Below, in pieces: positions 21,601 to 33,600 of a stretch of DNA of 64,000 nt (position 1 is its first letter; every line of letters begins with the position of its first letter). The notes below the pieces were generated by a model. It had not been told where the DNA came from, made no database searches, and was given only the letters and a program-made list of their open reading frames with translations. The stretch comes from Tridacna crocea. Lineage: Eukaryota > Mollusca > Bivalvia > Cardiida > Cardiidae. The stretch lies in NCBI GenBank assembly GCA_943736015.1, contig OX031057.1:61028001-61092000 (forward strand), in the 5' to 3' direction. The translations under genes were made by a program, and so were the position numbers.

Positions 21601-24600
21601 TTTATGCGCCAATGGCGCATGGCGCAGGGGTTTCCCGATCACTGAAGACTGGATTAAAAATGTCGGATGTTTGCTGTTATTGGATATAAATAACCAAAGA
21701 TATTTCTTAATCAGGAAAGTAAAGGAAATACCTGATACAAAATTTGATTAGTTAACATGAAATTTATATCTAGTTATACATGTATACTCAACAAAGAAAG
21801 TTAAGGAATGCCTAAAAAATTGTCACGGAGAGAGGTTAGATATATAAGCACTTAAAACCAGCCTTGCTGTAGAGCTAGCTTTTACAGCAATGCGGTTTGG
21901 TGTGTTTCTCTCCGTGACAGTTAAGCAACGTGCATTAGGTTAGTACCTGGATGGTTGACCAGGGCGTTGCACGTTACATTTGGTGGCAGAGGCGGTGGGA
22001 TAATGACAACTGCCGGACTGGAGTTGCCTTACCCATGTTCTTTCCCTTGGTTTATTTGTATATACATGCTTGTATATCAGCCTCTGGGTCGAGACTTGTC
22101 GAAGGGGGGAGTAATGTCACGGAGAGAGGTTAGATATATAAGCACTTGAAACCTGCCTTGCTGTTGAGCTAGCTTTTACAGCGATGCGGTTTGGTGTATT
22201 TCTCTCAATGACAGTTAAACAACGTGCATTAGGTTAGTACCTGGATGAGTGACCAGGTCATTGCACGTTACAAAATAATGGAACAAAAGATTACCAAAAC
22301 ATACAATAATATTATTCAATTTTATTTATTTTATTAGATACATTTCATCACTTGAAAAAAGAATGATTTTGTTAGCTTAAACTTATACTAATATCCCTGT
22401 TTCGGCACTAAGCCAAGTAACCCAGGAGTCAAAGTCCTTTTTAGCTCACCTGAGCACAACGTCTGTCAAAAACTCTGGTTGCCATGGCAGCGAAATGGAA
22501 ATTTTTAACAAATTCTTTAAAAATCTTCTCCTCTGAAACTGCTGGTCGGATTTTGAAATAATTTCACAGATATGTTTCTTGGGTGACCCTTTGCAAAAAG
22601 TGTTCGTGAAATTTTGATCTGTCAAAAATTGTGGCTCTGGTGAATGGGGGCTACTTGCACTATACAGAAATCAAGGAATTCTTTGAAAATCTTCTCCTCT
22701 GAAACCGCAGGTCAGATTTTGAAATAATTTCACAGATATGTTCCTTGGGTGACCCTTTTCAAAAGTTGTTCGTGAAATTTTGATCCGTCAAAAAATGTGG
22801 CTCTGGTGAATGGGGGCTACTTGCACTATACAGAAATGAAGGAATTCTTAAAAATCCTTCTTCTCTGAAACCCCTGGTCAGATTTTGAAATAATTTCACA
22901 GATATGTTCTATGGATGACCCTCTTCAAAAATTGTCCGTGAAATTTTGATCCGTCAAAAAATGTGGCTCTGGTGAATGGGGGGTACTTGCACTATACAGA
23001 AATCAAGGAATTCTTTGAAAATCTTCTCCTCTGAAACCGTTGGTCGGATTTTGAAATAATTTCACAGATATGTTCCTTGGGTGACCCTTTTCAAAAATTG
23101 TTCGTGAAATTTTGATCCGTCAAAAAATGTGGCTCTGGTGAATGGGGGCTACTTGCACTATACAGAAATCAAGGAATTCTTTGAAAATCTTCTCCTCTGA
23201 AACCGCTGGTCGGATTTTGAAATAATTTCACAGATATGTTCCTTGGGTGATCCTTTTCACAAAGTGTTCGTGAAATTTTGATCCGTCAAAAAATGTGGCT
23301 CTGGTGAATGGGGGCTACTTGCACTTTACAGAAATGAAGGAATTCTTAAAAAATCTTCTTCTCTGAAACCGCTGGTCAGATTTTGAAATAATTTCACAGA
23401 TATGTTCTATGGATGACCCTCTTCAAAAATTGTCCGTGAAATTTTGATCTGTCAAAAATTGTGGCTCTGGTGAATGGGGGCTACTTGCACTATACAGAAA
23501 TCAAGGAATTCTTTGAAAATCTTCTCTGAAACCGCTGGTCGGATTTTGAAATAATTTCACAGAATTGTTCCTTGGGTGACCCTTTTCAAAACTTGTTCGT
23601 GAAATTTGATCCATCAAAAAATGTGGCTCTGGTGAATGGGGGCTACTTGCACTATACAGAAATGGAGGAATTCTTAAAAATTCTTCTCTGAAACTGCTGG
23701 TCAGATTTTGAAATAATTTCACAGAATTGTTCCTTGGGTGACCCTTTTCAAAAATTGTTCGTGAAATTTTGATCTGTCAAGAAACATGGCTCTGGTGAAT
23801 GGGGGCTACTTGCACTATAGGGAAATGAGGAAATTCTTAAAAATTTTTATTCTCTGAAACCGCTGGTCAGATTTTGAAATAATTTCTCAGGGATGTTCCT
23901 TGGGTGACCCTTTTCAAAAATTGTTCACAGAATTTTGATCCGTCAAGAAACATGGCTCAGATGAATGGGGGCTACTTGCACTATAGGGAAATGAAGAAAT
24001 TCTTAAAAGTTCTTCTTCTCTGAAACGGCTGGACAGATTTTGAAATGATTTCACAGAGATGATCCTTGGGTGACCCTTTTCAAAAACTGTTCCCAAAATT
24101 TGATCCATCAAGAAACATGGCTCTGGTGAATAGGGGCTACTTGCACTATAGGGAAATAAAGAAATTCTTGAAAATTCTTTTTCTCTGAAACCCCTAGTCA
24201 GATTTTAAAATAATTTGACAGAGATGTTCCTTGGGTGATCCTTGCTCTTTTGAATGGGAGCTACTTGCACTATATGGACATGATGAAATTCTTGAAAATT
24301 CTCTTTCTCTGAAACCCCTGGTCAGATTTTAAAAGAAATTTTCCGAAATGTTCCTTGGGTGACCCTTTTCAAAACTTGTTCGTAAATTTTGATCCATCAA
24401 GAAACATGGCTTTCGTGGATGGGGGATACTTGCTCTTATACAGAAATGAAGAATTCTTTAAAATTCTTCTTTTTGAAACTGATGGTCAGATTTCGAAATG
24501 AATTTTACAGGTGACCTTTTGAAAATTGCTTAGCAAAATTATAAATTTGGTTCCAATGTTTCAATACCTCAAAAAAAAAAATAGGCAATGGTCATCTCAA

Positions 24601-27600
24601 AAATTCAGGTGAGCGATCCAGGGCCATCTTGGCCCTCTTGTTTTGGAAAATAAGTGTATTTGGACTATTCCTGTTTTTATGCAAAACATAGACATGAATA
24701 CTGCTGTAGGCTTTAACAGCTTGTACTTCAATTCCTTTGAATGTAGCTTAAAATTTACGTAAGAGCCTCCTCATGTTGGCTTCAAATGCCATGTTTGGAA
24801 GATGAGAATGTTCGAAATAACCCTTTTCCAAATGACAAAAATATAAACTTGTCTAAATTGAAAGCAGTTGCAGACAACAAAATAAATGCTTTTTTCCACA
24901 ATGTTTTCATCAAGATTGCTAAGAAACTAGTTTGGTTGGTGAAGGTATTATTTGTAATGTTACATTGAACACTGTGTCTCTGCAGTGAACTTATAGATGG
25001 TGTCACAGTTTACGATGCTAACAATAACAAGGTCACAGAATCCAGATATGCTGCTGTCAAAGGGATCAGTCAGGTGACTGCAAGCAGGATACTCATGGCA
25101 TTTCCGGGGATGAGTATGTATAAAATTATTTTTGCTTTTACTTATGACAAGCTGCAACAAATTTATAGCAGACAAATGTCTTTGGTAAGTAAGGATAATC
25201 AAAAGCGCAAATAGTAGCCACGAGTGAGCAGTGCACTTCTTAACCCTTTACCACACAATGATTACTTTTAACGACCCTGAAAAGGAAGCCTTTTGAAAAC
25301 ATTGAGGGAAAAGGGGAAAATGCTGGTAACCAGCATTTTCTCCTTTTCCCACAAAGTTTTTTACTCTGTCAAAGAAAAATTTTACCATTTGACCCACATT
25401 GAAATTGTCATCTGCAATTGCTTTCAATTCAAACAGGGCTAAAATTTTGTTGTGCGGTAAAAGGTTAATATGCATTTAAATCTAAATCATACCATTTAAC
25501 CCTTTACTACACAATGCTGACTTTTAATGCCTCTGGGAAATAAAATGCTGGTCATAATTGAAAATATTAATTGTTCTTCTCTAAACCCTATGTTATGGGT
25601 ACTCGTTAGAATCGTCTCATCGAGAAACATTGATTCTAACCAGGGATCAGAGCTAACCAGGGATCAGAGCTGCAGATAGGGGGAGTGATTTTAATTTCAT
25701 AATTGAAAATATTAGCTGTTCTTCTCTAAACCCTATGCTATGGGTACTCATTAGAATCGTCTCGTCAAGACAATTCTAATGAGTACCCACAACATAGGGT
25801 TTGGAAGAGAAATAGCAGATTTAGAACACCATCACTCCCTTTTATCTGGGGCTCTGCAGGATTGTGTGATGAAAGGTTAAGCATTACAGCTCAAACCTGT
25901 ATGCTTTTCCTGAGATTTTTTTATGTTTGAGTATCTTTCATCCCTTATCAAACCACTTACCTAGGGTGTTGAGTGTTAGTACATTGAAAGCCAACAGATA
26001 TTTTCCATGTAGAAATAGATCTAAAATGATTGCAATTCTAAGCCTATACTAGAAGACAAAACCTTTAGACCTTTCCAAATTGAAAGAATATGCTGACCCA
26101 ATGTTAAATGTGACAAGAAACTGTGGAGGCTGTCTTTGATGGAGTAAAAATCATTGTGGTTACCAGCATTTTTTCTTTTGTCTACAATTTCTAAGCAAAG
26201 AGTACATTGTAGATCAAAAGATCTGCTTGCAAGTTTTGTGGAGTTTGATCATAATCTACTCTTGCCGCAAATGCAGCCAGTGTTGTGAAAGGCACAAAGG
26301 GTAAAGTCAGTTTTTGTGTCAATTCTTTGAGAAAGCTGTCAGTTGCAGGGATCATTTAGTAATTATGAGAATGGCTTTTAAGAACATTGTGGCAAAAGGA
26401 GAAAATGCTGGTAACCTGTATGTTCTGCTTTTCCAACAATGTTTTCTATTGTTACCTGAACAAATTTTTAAGTTTTAAGTTTTAATATATTTGTCGTAGC
26501 AATTTGCCATTTGGAAATGATTTCGGACTTTTCTATTGTAGTCTTTCTACCAATGTTGATGGAGAGATTAGAGAAAAAACAGTGGATGATTAAGTATAGA
26601 TTTCTAAATGCACCAATGCAGATTTTCTTATCAGGAATAACGTAAGTGAACTTTACTGACACATCCAGTAGTTAAGTTCCAAGCTAGATCTACAACAACA
26701 CTGTAGTTTCAAGAGAAAACTGCAGCCAGTCTTCATTTCCTAACTCTTTACCACATGACAAAATGTTGCATTTGTCCAAGTTGAAAGCATTCGTAGGATT
26801 CTAGGCAACAAATTAAAAGTTTTCCATCTTATGATTTCATTTTTGAAAATACATATACAGAAAACATTGTGGGAAAAGGAGGAAATGCCAGTTACCAGCA
26901 TTTTCTCCTCTCCCCATAATATTTGCTATAGTCTTCTTCTTAAACCATTAAAAATGGCATTGAGGCAGTACAATATGAATCAGCTTGAAGTTTTACTGAT
27001 GCTACTAAATATTGCAACTTATTTCATGCTTTCCGGTAGGATATCGAGAAATAGCAGTGAAAATATTTTTTGATCTTACACTGGTACCACCAGTGAAAAT
27101 ACAGATTTTCATGTTCTTGTTGCCATGGTAAATTGCGCGTGCCTAACAACTAGATGGGAAATATGACGTCATATAGCTTACATTTCTCGCGCTTGACGTA
27201 ACGTTGCTATGCGGGAGGGGTACGCCACGGGGAATAAGGGAAAAGAACTGTACTGAATTTTGATAAAGCTCCACCCAGAAAGGGTAAAAAGCATGAAATA
27301 AATAGAATATTTGTATTTTTCGGTGAAAGATTGAAATTTATTTCATCTCGTGAACACCGTCGGTGAAAATATTGCCACTTGTGAAAATATTACCGATGGT
27401 TTCCACTCGATGAAATAAATTTCGATCTTGTACCGAAAAGTACCAATATCCTCTATATCTAGAAACTTCTCAAGTTGGAAATACTAGCAGCAAGAAGATA
27501 TAAACAATGACCCATTTTGCTCCGCAACCTTCCAAACCTTATCCCTGGTTGTGATCAAACCGATCCGGGATGATATAACCTAAGGAGTATCAAGTGTGTA

Positions 27601-30600
27601 AATGCCAAGAACCAATCCTACAGTTCTTTTTTTTTAACCATGTACAATTTCTGAATGGAATGCTTTGTCTCTAAGTACAGGAGATGCTCCATCTTTATCG
27701 CAATTTAAATCAATATTAAATAGCATGTTACAAAAATCATCACCTTTGCTTAACTTTGGGACACTCTATCGCTTCTAGTGCAACTTGGAATGAAATTTCT
27801 TATTAGTTGAATGAGGATTTATAGTTTAGTTTAAACATATTTATTTTACATCAATTAAGAAACAAGTTCTAACAACTTATGCTAATCTCTCTCGATTCTG
27901 CTTTGTGGGAACTACACAAGTACTAGTGCTGAATGTGTTGGCCATTGAAAAACCACAAAGTTTACATCCGCATAAGGATTTATACTGATATAATATTTTT
28001 GCACATTTCTAACTGACCATCTTGAAATTATTGGTTGATATTTTTGTTAGTTTTTAAAAAAGGGAGGTAAAAATCTCCCTTTGTAATGAGAATAGAGTGG
28101 CCCTAGATTTATAAATGATAATTCTAACAAGGTAAAAATGGAAAAAGTGCATGGTCGAAGTAGTACAATAATACTCATTTTCAATTATAGTAACTTTTTT
28201 AGGATAATAATTATTATAGTGGAAGTAGCTGTTTTCCATTAGAATGGTACTACTTTAAAGCTATTTTTGATTCCGCTTCTTCAGATTACTAGTCATGGTT
28301 CCAGTGGGTTGTGCAATTTTTAATCAGAAATGGTATGTGCTGTGTTTCATATTTAGCCCTTTAACCCATTACCACACAATCCCTACTTTTAACACCCCTG
28401 AGAAAGAAGCCTTTTGAAAATACTGCAGGAAAAGGAGAAAATGCTGGTAACCAGCATTTTCTCCTTTTCCCACAGTGTTTTCTACCCTTCCCAGAACAAA
28501 TTTCAAATTTTCAGTCACCTTTAATTTGTCGTCTGCAAATGCTTGTAATTTGAAACAGTCTAAAATTTTGTTATGTGGTAAAGAGTTTAGTCTTTGCCAA
28601 ATGACAAATTTTAGGCTGGTCCAGTTTGAAAAACAGCATGGCAGAAGACAATTTAAAATTAATGAGGTTATTCATTAACATAATGGAAATTGTCTGTGAA
28701 AGGGAAGAAAACACTGTGAGAAAAGGAGAAAATGCTGGTTACCAGTTTTTTCTCTTTTTCTGACTATGTTTTTTTTACAGGGTTGTTTATAGCGGGATTG
28801 TGTAGTGGAGAGTTAAGAAACAATCCTGTTTTAACTCGTTACCAATTTCGGTAGTGTGTCTTTTAAGACAATATCTTAGGCTTGTCCAAATCGAAAGCAT
28901 TTGCAGACAACAAAATAAAAGTCACTGAAAATTGAAAATTGATCTGTAAAGAGTAGAAAACATTGTGGGAAAAGGAGAAAATGCTGGTTACCACATTTTC
29001 TCCTTTTGCCATAATGTTTTCAAAAGCCTTCTTTTCCAGAGTAGTAAAAACAAAAGTTTGTTTGGTAAAGGATTCAATAAGCCATACTCTTTCAAAATGG
29101 AACGTCAATGAAAAGCATTGACCCAGGTCAGCCTGCACAAGCCAACCTTGGCCAAAAATTTTCGCTATTGGTCAATTTTCTGTATGTCCAGGGGCCGGTC
29201 CTTGTATGTCCAGGAGCCAGTCCCTCTATGTCCAGGGGCCAGTCCCTATATCGAGGGCTGAACGCAACATAGGCCTAACTACATTTTTCGAAATTTTACA
29301 GGAGACACAAAAAACAGTGTCATATTTTAAAATTGAATATTATTGTAACTGTTTTGATAGATATTGTATTAAAATATCATGATTTAAATCACTGTTACAA
29401 TTGTTTGTAAAAAAAGTTTATTTGAAAAGAGATTTTACCATTTTTTTGAGTTAGACCTGTTTGTCAGTAATAAACCTTCATTTTTTAGGAAAAAAATTTA
29501 TGCAACGGAGGTCTAACTTCAGTTAGGCCTGTGTTGCATTAAACTATTATCTTTTAGGCAGTTAATGTTTATTGCAAAATAGGTCTATCTTTTTTTGTTT
29601 CCTTTTTAAAATAATAATAATAATTGATAAAATCACTTGATTTTCTCTCTCCCTCCCTCTCTCTCCAAATTTGAAGGGAAAAAAAGTTTGATTAAGTCAG
29701 TAGTATAATAAAAGAATTTGAATTCTCCAAACCTGAGAAAAACATTAAAAAATGTCATAAAAGTGTATACAATATTGCTAGGTAAAAGTAGCTGCTGATG
29801 TTGAAAATAGAAGATTCATTGCAGAATCTGTAAATGTTGAGGGGTTGCAGGGCCAGGGATAGTATACGGGGCATTAAAATACACTACCTTGCTATGTAAG
29901 CTAGCTTGTATAGCCATGTGGAAGAGTGTTTAAGCAAGAAGAGGTCCTGGGTTCAAATTCCAATTGATCCATTTAACTCATTACCAAACGACAAAATTTT
30001 AGGATTGTCCAAATCAAAAGCATTTGCTGACGACAAAATAAAGGTGACTGAAAAATGGAAATTTGTCTTGTGAAGGGTAGAAAACATTGTGGGAAAAGGA
30101 GAAAATTGCCAAGTGTATTATGATGAAATGTATCATTTGGCATCTTTCTTTAAGTCATTATTGTTTTAAGGTATGATTTGTATATACTCATAGTTCATTC
30201 ACTGAATCTATATATTGTTGCAAATGTTTCTATTTTACATTTGATTTTGAATTTGGTGTAAAACTGGTTGTAAGAGTCAACATGGGTGTAGTTTGCTAAA
30301 AGACCATTAAAATTTTGCTTTAGGTAAATCAATGAAGAGTGGGATTATGCTCTAAGTGGACGATGAAGATAGTCCTGTTAGGTTTTGCTTTGACATGCTC
30401 ACTACATTTTGCTCCAAACTATTTACTTGAAACATCAACTGATTTCATTTACAGCCATATCCTTGCCAGGTCAATTCTTACAAGCAATAGTAGACGTGTT
30501 TGTGTATCTGAATCTGAAGTTAGTTGCTCATCTGTTGCCAGTTCTCTAATAAGTAATACAATTAATGCTTTAAATGAGTTAGCAACATTCCACTGATCTA

Positions 30601-33600
30601 TCTAGTCAAAAGAGGTCAGCAAGAGCAGGAACATGCTGATGAGCAAAACAAGTCTAATCATGCTTTCAATGATCTTGGTTCTGAATATGATTATCATAAT
30701 GCTGATTTGGTTGATGATGTTAGTGATTTTCAGAATAGTGATGAAAATAAAAACCTTAAGATGTTTATGTTCATGCTGAGAATTGTGATGATCAGGGCCA
30801 TGGTGATGATAATCATATCCTTGATGGTAACAATAACCAGCTATGTGCAGTTAGCCATACTCAGGATGAAAATTGCAATAGTGATAATGAGGTAAAGCCA
30901 GGAAGAAGAAGAAAAAGAACCAGGGACCCTTCAGCATAGCAAAGAAATGTAATGTAAACAAACAAAGGCGAAATGAGGGCAAGAGCTATGTTTCAAGAAC
31001 CGGTAATGTTCGAACATACAGGGTATTGAAAAAAGAATGGGGGAGTCTGAATTACCTCTGGCAAAAGGCCTGCCGTATAGCACTTTGCATACTCATGTAG
31101 TATTTTCTTAAAAAATTAGTGAAGCCCCTTTGGTAAAATCTTTGGCATTAATTTTTATTCCAATTACATGGAAGCATTATATATTACCTCTCCCGAGATC
31201 CTGCTAGTTTAAATTAGTTTCAAAGCTACCGGTATTTTCATGACATCTATCAAAGTCCTTCAGTATCAGTAAGTTTAATATTGTAAGTCACAAGGTATTG
31301 TTTTATATTGTTCTATACAGAAAAAATCTGACATCCCAAACATGATTGATTAATTGATTAACTGGTGTTTGACAGTTTTCAACACTATTTCAGTCATATC
31401 ACAGCAACTGCTCACATATGCATGTATTTCCTGAGTTTCACTAGGCCCTGATCATCACAGTTATCAGCATGAACATCAACATCAATGATGTTATTATTTT
31501 TATCACTATTCTGAAAATCACTCACATTCTCAAACAAATTAGCATTATGAAAATCATATTCAGAACCCAGATCATTGAAAGCATGATTAGACTTGTTTTG
31601 CTCATCAGCTTGTTCCTGCTCTTGCTGACCCTTTTTGACTAGATCAGTGGAATGTTATCCTCATCATCAATTTCACTTATCTCATCTCCTGATTTATATG
31701 TATCAAAACAATTGACATCAATTGAATCTATCAATGTTGCTGACTCACTTAAAGCATTAATTGTATTACTTTTTGAAGAACTGGCAAAAGATTGGCAACT
31801 AACTTCAGATTCAGATACACAACCATGTATACCATTAATGTAAAGATTCTTGTGCAAGGAACAACCTGCAAGTAATCTCTCCTTCACTGACAGATGAAAA
31901 GCCTGCATAGTCAGAATCTAAATCACTACCTTCATCTAACAATGACATGGTAATTTTTACAATTTCAAATTCTGAACCTAAATTGCCATTAAACAAAGAA
32001 GATGCCAAATTCTTAACGAAAAAACACAAATCTGCAATTGAACAGTAAGTAGTCATAGTTGCATGTCCATCAGCAGTAACATTGCCTGTAACAGATCTTG
32101 AGTGTGGGTCAAAAAAACTAAAACTAATAATAAAAATAATGCTGCCTATTTCAATGATAGCACTAGTGTATGCTGGTTCTGCATTTCCTATAGTAATAAG
32201 AAAACATTCATGATTAACAGCCTCATGGCACAGTGTAAGTAATGCATCTTCAATGGCATAAAATGGCTCCTCTGTCAGTTCTCTATTCAATGTTCCACAA
32301 AAAGGAATGCTTTTAATCACAATCATAGAATGTACAACTTCAGGAATATCTTCCAGAGATATGTATGCATTGCCAGTTTTCAAGATAATTTCCTTGTAAA
32401 GCTTGTCTCCAGAATCAAGAATGTTGTCAATAGTATGTTGAACCCAATCTGCAGGGAAATTAAGATGACACTGCCAAATTGACATGAGTTAGTTAGCCAC
32501 TCACTGCCGCCCACTGCCTTTATATGAACTATGTCCTCGATGCTTAGAGGCCTGTAGCATATTCATGCTGGCCTCTGAAAATGATAAGAAATGGGATCTA
32601 GGCCATGACCATTTCTTGCCAAATATTTTGATGATGAAACAATTATTGTTGTAACTGAAGGTGACTTAAGCCCATAGAAGAACTTTCCATTTAGGGTACA
32701 TCTTTTCATGTCAGAAGTTTAGAAATATGTTTCTTATTGATGTAGCTTCTGCTAATGGTTAATATTTTGTACTGAAACTATGTAAATCCTTTCACAATAA
32801 ACAAATTGACCATAGAGTTAGCAAACCTCTATAGTGGTGGTGATCAACTGAATATCTTTCAGTAAAATTGCATCAAGGGTTTACATGTTGCAGAGAAGTG
32901 ACTTGAGGTAAGACAGACAGACAGACAGATTGACAGTCAGTCATCATTAAATTTGGAGTGTCATCTCTTTACCAAACATTCCAAACCTTTTACGACCATG
33001 AGACAGAAGCCTTCAGAAAACATTGCAGGAAAAGGAGAAAATGCTGGTTATCTCCTTTTCAATGCTTTTTACCACATGAAATGTAAATTTCATACTTTTA
33101 ATAAAAGTGATTTTGTCGTCTGCAAAATTAATGCTTTTAAATTGGACTTATCTAAAATTTTGTTGTTTGGTAAAGCGTTATGAGGTACAAATTTGTTATT
33201 AATTACAGAATCGGATAAAAATACAAATTTTCCTGTTTTTGTTTAATTACAAAAAGAACCAGCATAGAGGATATGAAATATAGTTTGTTCTACAGACTCT
33301 GACAATATTATTTCTTAAAATTAATCTGATGTTTGTAGCATATATCTGTTTTCTTTTCAGATTTACAGTATCAATTTTACCTTACCTTACAATTCTTCAC
33401 CACCTTTTGAAAGAAGTTTCTCTGCACAAACCACAAAAGTCTTTCAATTGTTAACAGGTGTAGAACTTTATAAAAAATGATGTCATAATCTGACATCATC
33501 AACATTTATAACGAGCAACAGCACGTTACGGGCAAAGCCTGTAACGATCACAGCTGGTTTTGTGGTAATACCGTTCTAGATTTTTAAAACTAAAATTCCG

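Larger units (their letters stand above)
21821..22272 (+). mobile_element. TRIM retrotransposon with 5S-rRNA-like LTRs, complete
   Basis: Two 158-bp direct repeats (21821-21978 and 22115-22272), each TG..CA, enclose 136 bp. The internal DNA opens with tttggtggcagaggcggtgg (PBS position) and closes with gaagggggga, a polypurine tract four bases before the 3' LTR. The target aaat is duplicated (21817-21820 and 22273-22276). The LTRs differ at roughly a dozen positions, so the insertion is older than the one at 1235. Each LTR has a TATA-like gatatataag near its start, an internal inverted pair (tgtcacggagag with ctctccgtgaca), then a 5S-like segment. No protein is encoded. The layout is that of a Cassandra-type TRIM. 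Confidence 0.82.
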
